A model generated the notes under the pieces. The model searched no databases, was not told the origin of the DNA, and saw only the letters and a list, made by a program, of their open reading frames with translations. The position numbers and the translations under genes were made by a program. Shown here piece by piece: positions 16,750 to 25,736 of a stretch of DNA of 64,000 bases. Position 1 is the first letter of the stretch. The number at the start of each line of letters is the position of its first letter. This DNA is from Roseiconus lacunae (GTDB lineage: Bacteria > Planctomycetota > Planctomycetia > Pirellulales > Pirellulaceae), in NCBI RefSeq assembly GCF_008312935.1, contig NZ_VSZO01000008.1:248001-312000 (forward strand), in the 5' to 3' direction.

Positions 16750-17248
16750 GCCAGGGTGGCAGTGTTTATTTCATAGCGTTCTATGCCGTCCAAGCAGGCA
16801 TGTCAATGTGCATCCTTTCGCCCCCGCGTGATCCTCAACCAAATGCCAACGGAAATTGGACTTTGTGAAGTGGCTCAAAGACGCCGATCAACCGCTCGCA
16901 CGCATTGTAAAGATCAACGCGCAACGAGGCCTGGCGGCAAGGAAATTCAACGCGCCCAATCGGAATTTTTACCTCAGCCATTCCAACGAACTCGAATCCG
17001 GACAACCGAGCGAAATTTGGTTCTAGCGTTAGGACGTCGCAACGGGAAATTGGCTGCCTCGCGCCCCAGGTACCTCACTGTACAATCTTGAAAACGCAGA
17101 AAGACCACGCGGTTCCAGTTGTCTGGCCATCGACACGCTTTCAACACGAATCAGGATGGTCTTCGCCGCCAGCAAGTTGCCGCCGAGATTCAGAGTAGTT
17201 CCAGACCTGTCCAAGCCAATCTTTCGCCAACCCGATCGACAGCCAGAT
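16750..17248. other. Intergenic region between sugE and the cupin gene
   Basis: Divergent promoter region of about 500 bp. Apart from the sugE leader I see no gene; short frames on either strand lack family features. Confidence 0.4.
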
Positions 17249-17887
17249 ATGCCAACCAAGTATTCACTCCGCCTTCGATGCAAACCTTTGCTTTGCCACT
17301 GGATCATTTGCAGTAGCCTGCTAATCAACGTCGCCGGAGAGTTGGCATTGGCGGTTCATCCGGAGCAGCCTCTTAATACTGCAGCCGGTACAGAAGTGGT
17401 TCTCGTGTCGGAGGTCAAATGGCGGCATCTGAATCCAGCACGCGGAGACACCAGCCCGGCGGCAGGAACACTTTGGGGGGATCAAACCGAAGACGGAGAA
17501 TCAGGGTTCCTCGTCAGGTTCCAAGGCGGATTTTCTTCGCCACCCCACGTTCACAACATTACGTATCGAGGCATCGTGATCGCGGGAGCCTTGCACAACG
17601 ACGATCCGGGTGCCGAACCGATGTGGATGCCTGCCGGATCCTGGTGGACTCAACCGGCAGGCGAAGTTCATCTCACCGCCGCGAGAACACAAAGCGTTGC
17701 CTACGTCGAAATTCAGAGCGGACCATATCTCGTAAAAGGGCCCGATAAAAAATTCGACAACGGCGAGCGCCCCGTCAACATGGACTCCTCTAACATCGTC
17801 TGGTTGGACGCGGCCGATCTTGACTGGATCGAAAGCAAATCGACACGGGCAATCGTCCAAGTAGGCCTACTTAACCAGGTTATCTAA
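17249..17887 (+). CDS. Secreted DUF4437 cupin-domain protein
   Basis: The 212-aa form from 17249 starts [20 protein letters not shown] and has a membrane-type leader, then a cupin: [23 protein letters not shown] carries the HxH metal motif and later segments ([20 protein letters not shown]) contain a further Trp/His. DUF4437 proteins are metal-binding cupins of unknown reaction. An upstream in-frame start at 17156 has no leader. It stands alone, divergent from sugE. Confidence 0.75.
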   Translation: MPTKYSLRLRCKPLLCHWIICSSLLINVAGELALAVHPEQPLNTAAGTEVVLVSEVKWRHLNPARGDTSPAAGTLWGDQTEDGESGFLVRFQGGFSSPPHVHNITYRGIVIAGALHNDDPGAEPMWMPAGSWWTQPAGEVHLTAARTQSVAYVEIQSGPYLVKGPDKKFDNGERPVNMDSSNIVWLDAADLDWIESKSTRAIVQVGLLNQVI

Positions 17888-18078
17888 CACCATAGATTGC
17901 GGCGCGGTGTACATCGCTGCGTCTACCTCACCGCCACGATGCGAAACAAAACAAAGTCAATTCCTCCCGCCGATCGTCGAGCAACGCAACACGGTCTATT
18001 CTTGCCCACTATCGATCGGGAACGCACTATTGCCCAAACAAACAGACAACTTGTTCGCTTCAGCGCGTAGCGATCCGC

Positions 18079-18432
18079 CTACTTGTATTCGCTATATCTT
18101 GCTATCCAACCCTCGCTAGTGTGAAGTTCTCCCGATAGGCCGTCGCTTTCCTGTGCGATGCCTTCCGACAACTCAGCTCCGATCTGCGCGACCAATCGGA
18201 ACTGTTCCTCTTCTTCAAGCCAACGCAACAGATGATGCAAAACAGAATCGACTACTTCGGGAATAGCGGAAGCAAGAGCACCTCCGTCTTTATCCTTGGT
18301 CAGTTCTCGAATGCGTTCCGCTCTTTCTCCCTTCATTCGACCGTCAAGAATCATCTCCCAGTCAGACAACGTTTCATCACGGACCTCTAGCATTAACCGT
18401 CTACCAAGTTCTTCAAGAATTTGTTTCGACAT
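18079..18432 (-). CDS. Probable immunity protein for the adjacent toxin
   Basis: A 117-aa acidic, probably helical, cytoplasmic protein starting MSKQILEELGRRLMLEVRD and ending WIARYSEYK. Its ATG at 18432 lies 4 bp after the stop of the Hint-nuclease gene. I do not recognise the family. Position, small size, acidic character and lack of a signal peptide are what is expected of an immunity protein to a polymorphic toxin. A frame reaching up to 18561 overlaps the toxin and seems spurious. Confidence 0.62.
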   Translation of the reverse strand: MSKQILEELGRRLMLEVRDETLSDWEMILDGRMKGERAERIRELTKDKDGGALASAIPEVVDSVLHHLLRWLEEEEQFRLVAQIGAELSEGIAQESDGLSGELHTSEGWIARYSEYK

Positions 18433-18436
18433 CACT

Positions 18437-19897
18437 CTAATTCCATGGAATATTGGTTGGGACACGGACTCCTTGCTCACGAAGGTTTCGCAGCGAGTCA
18501 GCGACAAGCTGTCTTGCTTCGATGCGAGTCGCGCCACCGGCTTGCAACGCCTCAACTGCAATCCGAGTGTGTTCCTTCAGTGTGTTCGGACGTCCGCTCC
18601 GAGCCAATTCATTAAAAAGCTCTCGCTGCTTGTTCGTCATCGCTTGGTGATCCCAACCATGATCTTTCATGTAGCTCTGGCTGATACTCCAACCTTTGCT
18701 CTTGCTGTAATTCACAGCGTCTTTAAAGCCCGCTTTCGCATGAACATGATGCCCTTTGACCTGAGAGTACTTTCCGACTCCTCCATTTGCGTCAGGTATC
18801 AGCTTATTGAGGGCATTGCTGCCGGGAACGTTGCCCTCACCGTACAGATTATGGGCCAGTAAGCCTTGCTGGCCGACGAAGTAGACGTGTTCGCCGTAGA
18901 CCTCGAGGTTGTAAACCGCTTGTGGGCCGGGTCTCGGCAATTTGCCGGCGATTCGCTTCGTGTCGCCCGAGTAGGTTTGGACTCGGTCGCCAATTTTCAT
19001 TTCGCCGATCGGAACGAATCGCTGGTCATCGACGCTCCAGAACAAGTGGTTGTCGGTGACTCCAATCGGTTCGTCTTCGCCTTCAAAGATGATGTCCAAC
19101 ACCTCCGTCGAAGATCGGTGTGCGAACGTGGCGGTGACCGGTTGGCCGGCGCCTTCGCTGATCGGAGGACAGCGATCGACCGCAGTGACATATGCGGTTC
19201 CTACCGCTCCCATCTCCGGCAAGTCCAACGCCACCGTGATCCCAATCAAATCAGTACCGGACGTCGCTAGCTCGGCCGACGTCAGCATGATGTCGCGATA
19301 GAATGGTCGCAGTGGGGAGAGCGGATCAGAGTCTATACGCGTCGCTCGTTTCGATCCCTTTGGCGTGAGGGGTCGCCGGACCTGCGGCGAAGCAAGCGTT
19401 ACATTCGCGATAGTTCCAACAGCAGTCGACGCCGAAACTCGATCGTCGGTGACATACGAAAGACGCTCCAGTACCCATGACTCGGGACGCAGCAATTCGA
19501 TGTGCAGTTCCGATCCATCGTCTTTGGCCATGACGAGACGAAGGTGTAGCCAGTCCTCCCAATCGGGATCTTGCCAACGCGCGCGTTCGGCATCGGTGAC
19601 TTCAGGATTTCGAGACAAGACCCGATCACCAACCCGGATTTCTTCGATTGGCTTTGTGCTTGGCAAACGACCTAACGACGGCGCCAAGTTTGTAGGCAAA
19701 AGCCCGACGGGTTGCTCGCCGGACTTTGATGACTTCGAAGCCTGACCTGCCCCCTGAACAATCAAGCAGGCGGCAAAGACAAGACCGGCCACGCCAAGGA
19801 AAAATCCGAGGAGCCGAACCCTGCGGTAATGGTCATGGGAGATTTGTGATTGCATGGCATCGACAGGATAACGCATCCCAAGAACAGAAACCAACAT
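18437..19897 (-). CDS. Membrane-anchored Hint-domain polymorphic toxin with GHH (HNH/Endo VII-like) nuclease end
   Basis: Residues are numbered from 19897; starts at 19876 and 19855 are also possible. One N-terminal helix (about 29-49) is followed by a Hint/pretoxin domain (about 66-350): PIEEIRVGDRVLS 83-95, TDNH 281-284 (the TxxH block), a second VPIGEMKIGDRV and VYNLEVYGEHVYFVG ending AHN 348-350. The C-terminal 135 residues contain KGHHVHAKAGF (GHH 382-384) and look like an HNH/Endo VII-type nuclease toxin. The cysteine that normally opens a Hint domain is missing near residues 66-70, so self-cleavage may be lost or changed. The immunity gene follows directly. Confidence 0.82.
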   Translation of the reverse strand: MLVSVLGMRYPVDAMQSQISHDHYRRVRLLGFFLGVAGLVFAACLIVQGAGQASKSSKSGEQPVGLLPTNLAPSLGRLPSTKPIEEIRVGDRVLSRNPEVTDAERARWQDPDWEDWLHLRLVMAKDDGSELHIELLRPESWVLERLSYVTDDRVSASTAVGTIANVTLASPQVRRPLTPKGSKRATRIDSDPLSPLRPFYRDIMLTSAELATSGTDLIGITVALDLPEMGAVGTAYVTAVDRCPPISEGAGQPVTATFAHRSSTEVLDIIFEGEDEPIGVTDNHLFWSVDDQRFVPIGEMKIGDRVQTYSGDTKRIAGKLPRPGPQAVYNLEVYGEHVYFVGQQGLLAHNLYGEGNVPGSNALNKLIPDANGGVGKYSQVKGHHVHAKAGFKDAVNYSKSKGWSISQSYMKDHGWDHQAMTNKQRELFNELARSGRPNTLKEHTRIAVEALQAGGATRIEARQLVADSLRNLREQGVRVPTNIPWN

Positions 19898-20475
19898 CGG
19901 CGACGAAGTCCTGGTGAAACGCCATAAGAACGTTCAAGAACAACGGCTTTTCTGGCAGATTCGCCAGACCGTCACCAGCCGAAGGTCCTGGCAGTTCGAT
20001 TGCTGGAATCCCGTTTGAATCCAATTTAGGGTCGCCGAATCAGTGTTTACTTGGCCTGGGTTGTAGCCGCCAGTCCGGAAGCGAACCGGAGGCAACAGCG
20101 AAACCGAGAAGTTCCTGCCGTAACACTTCGGTCGCTATTCGACCTGCAGCCGTCTGCGAATCGTCTCCCGAAGAGGGGTGAAGCCAACGAAAAGAGTCCT
20201 GACACCTTTTTGGATGCGAGCTAGCCGGCGGGACCGATCGATTGCGCAAAGAGCTCGGCGAATTACCGGCGGAACACGAAACCTGACAACGAGCCTCACT
20301 CAACTTTTCCGTCACTCGCCGTCTTGAATTTTTGCCGCAGAGAAAATTGCGTCAGCCATCTCGACAAGCTACCATAAACCCCCTCCCTAGCGGAGCAAGG
20401 GCCGTATCGTGCGGTAGGTGCCGACGATTCGTTTTCGGTTTTCTAAGGTCTGCGAATTGCAACGAGGTGAAGAAG
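19898..20475. other. Upstream region of the PEP-CTERM gene, with 230-bp repeat
   Basis: Non-coding except for the repeat at 19982-20211. GAGGTGAAGAAG lies just before the PEP-CTERM ATG. No terminator seen for the neighbours. Confidence 0.5.
19982..20211. repeat. 230-bp direct repeat, left copy
   Basis: Matches 21401-21630 over its whole length without gaps and with about a dozen mismatches. It runs from AAGGTCCTGGCAG to GACACCTTTTT. No convincing protein is encoded. Its mate lies on the other side of the PEP-CTERM gene in the same orientation. Confidence 0.9.
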
Positions 20476-21195
20476 ATGCGGCGGTTACCAGCTTTTTTAG
20501 TCGTTTTGCTTTGGGTCACTCATTCGCCCCCACCCGCCAATGCCGAATTAATCGGTGCGGGCCAGATTTCATTTCATGCGACCGCGATCCAAGACATCAC
20601 GCTCAACGGAGGAACAGTGATCAACCCCGGTGCCGAGATTGTCATTTCCGATGTCGTTGGGACCGGGATAGCCGGCTTGAATATCGGTGACCAAGTTGGC
20701 GACACCATCCCAATCATTTCGGTATTTGGATGGGAGTTCGTCGGGACCGATACATCGGGGGTCGTCAATGGCGATTTCCGTTTCGGAAATATTCCTCCGT
20801 TCACCGGCGCCGACTACTCTGGCCAAATTACCAATGTCGTTCAAGACAATACCGACCCGGGTTTCGCTACTGGTGATCCCTCTAGCTTTCTCTCAGGAAA
20901 CTACTCTGTTTCCGGCGACTCGTTTGCATTTGAAGTTCTGACGGGTGAAAGCGCGGGGCTATTGCTGACGACTGACCCGGCGCAAGGGTTTAGTTTCACG
21001 TCGACCTTTGATGGCTTGCCCCCGTCCGCCGGAACGGTGATTACAAGTTCCGGAGATTTAGACATTTACTTTGGTACCGAACTCGTCGGCTTCAGCAGCA
21101 ATCGCCGTATCATCGTCACAGCCATTCCCGAGCCAGGTGGTGTCGCTTGCCTGTTGCTGCTCACCGCGTTGGTGACCGGACGCCGACGCCGTTAA
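20476..21195 (+). CDS. PEP-CTERM sorting-domain protein
   Basis: A 239-aa secreted protein starting MRRLPAFLVVLLWVTHSPPP with a signal peptide. The body is rich in Gly, Thr and Ser, with predicted beta structure and no enzyme motif. It ends with the PEP-CTERM signal: PEPGG, a hydrophobic segment (VACLLLLTALVT) and a basic GRRRR tail. Such proteins are sorted to the cell surface by exosortase, which was not seen in this window. The start is set by GAGGTGAAGAAG before the ATG. The gene is bracketed by 230-bp direct repeats. Confidence 0.88.
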   Translation: MRRLPAFLVVLLWVTHSPPPANAELIGAGQISFHATAIQDITLNGGTVINPGAEIVISDVVGTGIAGLNIGDQVGDTIPIISVFGWEFVGTDTSGVVNGDFRFGNIPPFTGADYSGQITNVVQDNTDPGFATGDPSSFLSGNYSVSGDSFAFEVLTGESAGLLLTTDPAQGFSFTSTFDGLPPSAGTVITSSGDLDIYFGTELVGFSSNRRIIVTAIPEPGGVACLLLLTALVTGRRRR

Positions 21196-21252
21196 AATCG
21201 CCGCTCCCCCGGAACGGAACACGCCGACGGGCCGTTCTTGTAGCTATCGTCG

Positions 21253-21271
21253 CCTTTCACTTCGTGAAAGG
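21253..21271. other. Perfect 8-bp hairpin
   Basis: CCTTTCAC-TTC-GTGAAAGG, 58 bp after the PEP-CTERM stop. No T-run follows, so it is not a typical intrinsic terminator; it may protect the 3' end of the message. Confidence 0.5.
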
Positions 21272-21400
21272 TGCGTACGCAATCGCTACGTTTGCGAAGC
21301 AAAAGGCGACTATGTTCGTCGTACATCCGAGTAGATCATCAGGCCGCCGAGCGTTTCGATCACCAGACGTTCTCTTCGGCGCACGCCAACGCTTTCACGA

Positions 21401-21630
21401 AAGGTCCTGGCAGCTCGATTGCTGGAATCCCGTTGGCGTCCGATTTAGGGTCGCCGAATCAGTGGTTACTTGGCCTGGGTTGTAGCCGCCAGCCCGGAAG
21501 CGAACTGGAGGCAACAGCGAAACCGTGAAGTTCCTGCCGTAACACTTCGGTCGCTATTCGACCTGCAGCCGTCTGCGAATCGTCTCCCGAAGAGGGGTGA
21601 AGCCAACGAAAAGAGTCCTGACACCTTTTT
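21401..21630. repeat. 230-bp direct repeat, right copy
   Basis: Partner of 19982-20211, same orientation, offset exactly 1419 bp, with about 95% identity by eye. It begins AAGGTCCTGGCAG and ends ACACCTTTTT. Confidence 0.9.
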
Positions 21631-21907
21631 CACATTGGAGTCTTCTACCTTGGGGCTTTCGGTTTCGATATAACTCCGGCGGTGAATGTCGTATCACGAT
21701 AGTTCACCCTGAATACATCTGGTATTTCGTTTGATATCTGCCTGCTATCCAAGCTTGTGATCGAACGATCCGCAACGCTTCGTGTGCGATGATTGCGGAT
21801 ATACCAACCTCGGTGTCGCCTCGGGATTGATTCTTTTTCACACCCAGGCGGTAACAACCTGCACCGCAAACTCGACCAGACAGCCTTGATTTTAGGAGCG
21901 ATCTCGC

Positions 21908-23635
21908 ATGCCGAACATTCTTCTTCGAAACTTAACGGTCCTTGCTCTCTTGCTCATCACCGGAGCCTCGGGGCACGTTTGTGCTCAACAAAAACCGAAG
22001 GCTCAGTTCTGGGAAATCACCGACAAGTGGACCCATCAAACCGGATTGCAACGTTGTCTATCGAGCGCCGGATTCGCTGCAACTCCCTTTGATCCCAAGA
22101 GCGGCATCGATGCCGATTGCGACCTGTTGGTATTGGGATCGTTCCTTTCCGAAGATCCGCGTTATCGGGCGTGGTCCAAGGAACAAGCCACTTCGTTGCA
22201 GGGGTTCCTCGATGAGGGTGGTGTCATTTTGCAACTGACGCAGGCCGATCAAACAGAATCATCGCCTGCGTTTATCCCGAAGGAGTTGAACGTCAAACGC
22301 ACCGATAAAGACGGCAACCCGGTACTGGTCCTGGCCGACTCACATCCCCTCGTCGCACAACTTCCACGCCGTTCGACCAACAATAAGCAACTCGAGCTTC
22401 CGATGCATCACCGCCGCGGTTCGTGGGAAAGCCTGCGAGACCAAAAAGGCTTTCGCGTGTTGCTTACCTTGGACGCTACCAATCGCGATCCGGTACTCGT
22501 CGAAGCCGCCGTCGGCAAAGGACGGTTGCTGCTGACGTCGCTGTTCTTCGACAAACTGGAAAACAAAGACGGAGAGGTCACAGCGCCGGTAGAATTTCAC
22601 AATGCATCGAAAGCCTTCTTCGCTGGTCTTCATGACTACGTCTTGGCTGTAGCCAATGGGAACGGCCCCGCGGTCGAACCCACCAAACCCTATGTGCCAC
22701 CGGAACCATGGGATTTCGTCGCGGGTTCGACGACCGTCGTCGCCCTACCAGACACACAGATTTACAGTGAACGCTTTCCGCAGCACTTTGTTGCTCAGAC
22801 CGAGTGGGTTGCCAAAAACCTCGACCGCCTGAACATCGCGGCCGTGTTTCACGAAGGTGACATCACGAACCGTAACACCCCCGAGCAATGGGAGAATGCG
22901 AAAGAAGCGATGCAGCCGCTGTGGGGAAAACTGCCTGTGATCTGTGCCCCCGGCAATCATGACATGGGCCCCCGCGGGAACGGAGCCACGCACGAATCGC
23001 TGATGAGCGACTACTTGACCGTGGAAGACTTTGCCAAGCATGATTCATTCCAAGGAACACTGGACTCGGGTCGCACCGAAAACAATTATTCGCTGTTTGA
23101 AGCCGGAGGAATCGAGTGGATCGGAATTGCTCTCGAATGGGCGCCACGCGACCGGGCCGTTCAGTGGGCTGACGAATTGTTGACGAAGCACTCGGATCGA
23201 CGAGCGATTTTGGTCACTCATGCTTACACCTATTTTGATGATTCAGTGTATGACGTCACGCAGCGAACGGACCAAAGCTGGAGTCCGTATGGCTATGGTG
23301 TTAAAAACAGTTCCGAAGGCGTCAACGATGCCGGTGACATCTGGCGGAAAGTGATTCATAAACATGACAACGTCGTGCTAGTACTCTCCGGCCATGTCCT
23401 CGGAGACGGAGCGGGACGCGTGACTTCGAAGACCGACAACGGAAGCCTAGTCCATCAAGTCCTAGCCAACTATCAAATGTTGACCGAAGGTGGACAGGGT
23501 TGGTTACGCCTGATGGAATTCCTGCCCGATGGGGAGACGATCCAAGTACGCACCTATTCACCCGTTTTGGATCGATTCAACACCGATCCCCAGCATCAGT
23601 TTCGACTCAGCCTAACGCCATCGGCGAAGGAATAA
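21908..23635 (+). CDS. Secreted calcineurin-like metallophosphoesterase
   Basis: A 575-aa protein with a signal peptide (ends HVCAQ). The first 240 residues resemble a glutamine-amidotransferase-like/DUF4159-type flavodoxin fold seen next to such enzymes, but I am not certain. The metallophosphoesterase domain follows: LPDTQIYS, EGDITNRN, PGNHDMGP, THAYTY and SGHVLGD supply the metal ligands (D, D, N/H, H, H). It probably hydrolyses phosphomono- or diesters in the periplasm. The start has AGGAG at 9 nt. It is convergent with the EEP-SMP30 gene. Confidence 0.86.
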   Translation: MPNILLRNLTVLALLLITGASGHVCAQQKPKAQFWEITDKWTHQTGLQRCLSSAGFAATPFDPKSGIDADCDLLVLGSFLSEDPRYRAWSKEQATSLQGFLDEGGVILQLTQADQTESSPAFIPKELNVKRTDKDGNPVLVLADSHPLVAQLPRRSTNNKQLELPMHHRRGSWESLRDQKGFRVLLTLDATNRDPVLVEAAVGKGRLLLTSLFFDKLENKDGEVTAPVEFHNASKAFFAGLHDYVLAVANGNGPAVEPTKPYVPPEPWDFVAGSTTVVALPDTQIYSERFPQHFVAQTEWVAKNLDRLNIAAVFHEGDITNRNTPEQWENAKEAMQPLWGKLPVICAPGNHDMGPRGNGATHESLMSDYLTVEDFAKHDSFQGTLDSGRTENNYSLFEAGGIEWIGIALEWAPRDRAVQWADELLTKHSDRRAILVTHAYTYFDDSVYDVTQRTDQSWSPYGYGVKNSSEGVNDAGDIWRKVIHKHDNVVLVLSGHVLGDGAGRVTSKTDNGSLVHQVLANYQMLTEGGQGWLRLMEFLPDGETIQVRTYSPVLDRFNTDPQHQFRLSLTPSAKE

Positions 23636-23669
23636 CGCAGACTTCTTTGGCTCGCATCGATAGACTTGC

Positions 23670-23687
23670 GGCCGGGCGATGCCGGCC
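23670..23687. other. GC-rich hairpin between convergent genes
   Basis: GGCCGG-GCGATG-CCGGCC lies between the stop codons of the metallophosphoesterase (plus) and the EEP-SMP30 gene (minus). Without a T-run on either side, a role as a terminator is only possible. Confidence 0.35.
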
Positions 23688-23721
23688 CAATGGTCGTCAC
23701 TGCGAGCGGCAAACTGCTGAG

Positions 23722-25557
23722 CTAGAAGCCCTGACCGGGCGTTGTCGTGCGCAGACTCCATAGCGTACCGCCTGCTGTAACGAACAGAGTTTTTCCATCG
23801 CTGCCACCGAAGGTACAATTCGTGACTTCGTCACGAACGATGGCAACGAATTCAAGCAGTTCGCCCTGCGGTGAAAACACATAGATGCCGGCGGTCGAAG
23901 GATCGGCGGTTTCGAAGGGCAGATTGGGACGATTCAGTCCGGCGGCGACATAAATCCTGCCAGCAATGTCCAGTTTCAGTCCGTCGGGACCGCGCGTTGC
24001 CCCCCAGTCATAAATCAGCGTTTGCGTCGCGGCGTCGATATCACCACCGGGATTCAGGTTGAATCGCCATAGCTTTCGTGCCCCGCCACGGCGGTTGTTG
24101 TTGTTGTCGGCGACGAAGAGATATCGGTTGTCCGGCGTGATCGCGATGCCGTTGGGACGATCCACTTCGTGGGTGATGACGCGTTCAATTGTACCATCGG
24201 GGTCGACTCGATAGACCCCTTCGACCTCACGTCCGTCGGCATCGTGCATTTCGATGGTGCTACGATCACCATAGCGTGGGTCCGTGAAATAGATTCGTCC
24301 TTTCGCATCGATCGTCAGATCGTTAGGCGTATTGAATTTCATCTGCTGATACTCGGCAGCAAGGATCTGCAGCGAACCATCTTGACGTCGTTTTACCAGA
24401 CGTCGCTTTGCAGACTGGCAAATGATCAAGTCGCCTCGGTCGTCAAATCGCAGTCCGTTCGATCCCGCGCCAGGAAACCAAACGGTTTGTTCGCCGTCCG
24501 GTGTTCGTCGGTTGATATTCCCTTCGCCGCTGGTCAAAAGTCCGAGATCGGGATGCCATGCGGGACCTTCGCCGGCGCCAGTTTCCTGCAGAAGCGTCGG
24601 TTCGGATGCGAAGACGGAAAGACGATCGGCACTTTCCCGGAGCCGGATTGTCGCGGTCACCGGCAAATGATCGGAAAGCATTTCCGTGCATCGGTCGCGA
24701 AGAATCGCGACCGAATCGACGTACTCGGTCAAGGAAGGAGAAACGAAGATGTAATCAAGGCGACGATCTGATCCGTGCTCCTGGTCACTGACTAAGTTCG
24801 CCGGGAAGGTACCAACAAAAGGAAGATGTGGAGACCGACGCGAAGCGACTAGATCCGTGTAGCCCTGATCGAGAATCGCTTGAATCCCGCCGTAGTCGAG
24901 ACTTCCGTTGTTAAGATTGCGGGCACGAGCGTTCTTCTGGTCGAGGCCATCGAAGAACGGAACGAGACGCTGGTCAGAATCGTACTGGGGTTTGTCATCG
25001 GGGGAGAACCCATTGAAATCGCCAGCAAGTACGACTTTCGGATTCTTTTCCGGCAGTGATCTGACGTCCTCTTTCAATAAGGCAGCCTCGTCGATTCGCC
25101 ACTGAAAATTGGAAGGGTGAAAATGGATCACGTAGAACCAGATCCCCTGAATTCGGCATCGCAACAAACCGTGGTGGAAACCCTGCCGAATTCGCTTGAC
25201 GTCACTGATCGGATAACGAGACGTGACCCCAGTAGCAAACCCGTCTTCTTTGAGAAGCACCGAATAGGAGTGCCCCCAAGATTCCGCGTCGGCCTGCAGG
25301 CGTTCATCGGTGTAGGAGTTCAACTCTTGTAGCGAAACGACGTCCGGAGACTGGGCCTTCATCCAACGTTTCCAGTCACTATATCGCGGCTCAGATTTCT
25401 TCGTGAATCCGTACCACACGTTGTGTGTGATGATCTTTAGTGATTCAGGCGTGGGGGAGCCGCTGGATTGGGCAAATACAGATGGGGCAAGTGTAGACGT
25501 GCCGATCAAAAGGATCAGCAAGATCGAACTCAGTCGGGGATAACGTGCGCGGGACAT
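23722..25557 (-). CDS. Secreted EEP-family phosphodiesterase/nuclease fused to SMP-30/gluconolactonase propeller
   Basis: From 25557 (GGAG 8 nt upstream) a signal peptide ends SVFAQ. Residues about 38-305 are an endonuclease/exonuclease/phosphatase domain: ITHNVWYG, SLQELN (metal Glu), VLAGDFNGF and a final SDHLPV. Residues about 320-610 are an SMP-30/Gnl/LRE propeller: GEGPAWHPD, SNGLRFDDRG, NTPNDLTID, DRPNGIAITPD and GPDGLKLD. The first domain should cut phosphodiesters (nucleic acid, phospholipid or sugar phosphate), and the second is a lactonase or a binding propeller. The domain boundary is in one frame without a stop, so this is a true fusion. Confidence 0.88.
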   Translation of the reverse strand: MSRARYPRLSSILLILLIGTSTLAPSVFAQSSGSPTPESLKIITHNVWYGFTKKSEPRYSDWKRWMKAQSPDVVSLQELNSYTDERLQADAESWGHSYSVLLKEDGFATGVTSRYPISDVKRIRQGFHHGLLRCRIQGIWFYVIHFHPSNFQWRIDEAALLKEDVRSLPEKNPKVVLAGDFNGFSPDDKPQYDSDQRLVPFFDGLDQKNARARNLNNGSLDYGGIQAILDQGYTDLVASRRSPHLPFVGTFPANLVSDQEHGSDRRLDYIFVSPSLTEYVDSVAILRDRCTEMLSDHLPVTATIRLRESADRLSVFASEPTLLQETGAGEGPAWHPDLGLLTSGEGNINRRTPDGEQTVWFPGAGSNGLRFDDRGDLIICQSAKRRLVKRRQDGSLQILAAEYQQMKFNTPNDLTIDAKGRIYFTDPRYGDRSTIEMHDADGREVEGVYRVDPDGTIERVITHEVDRPNGIAITPDNRYLFVADNNNNRRGGARKLWRFNLNPGGDIDAATQTLIYDWGATRGPDGLKLDIAGRIYVAAGLNRPNLPFETADPSTAGIYVFSPQGELLEFVAIVRDEVTNCTFGGSDGKTLFVTAGGTLWSLRTTTPGQGF

Positions 25558-25736
25558 GATAAAACTCCGGAAACTCTCGTTGTCTTGAATTGACCAGGGT
25601 ATCAAGTTGCAAGCGGTAGTGAGGTAGCGGAGTTCCTACCACGATCAATTCCGGGAGTTTTTCTTTCGAACGGCTCGGCAACGACAGGAGAGCTAGAGTT
25701 ACGTCGCATCAAACCGCGAGAATCCGTTCTGCTGCT

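Larger units (their letters stand above)
21196..21907. other. Intergenic region with repeat copy and hairpin
   Basis: Contains the hairpin at 21253-21271 and the right repeat copy (21401-21630). No gene supported; frames such as 21470-21673 are simply the repeat read through. Confidence 0.6.

Noticed and set aside
18433-18561. Longer start for the immunity gene
   Set aside because: The added residues are the toxin's 3' end in another frame; the ATG at 18432 is the natural start.
19982-20211. Protein coded by the 230-bp repeat
   Set aside because: Open frames exist on both strands but differ in length and context between the copies, and none has a ribosome site.
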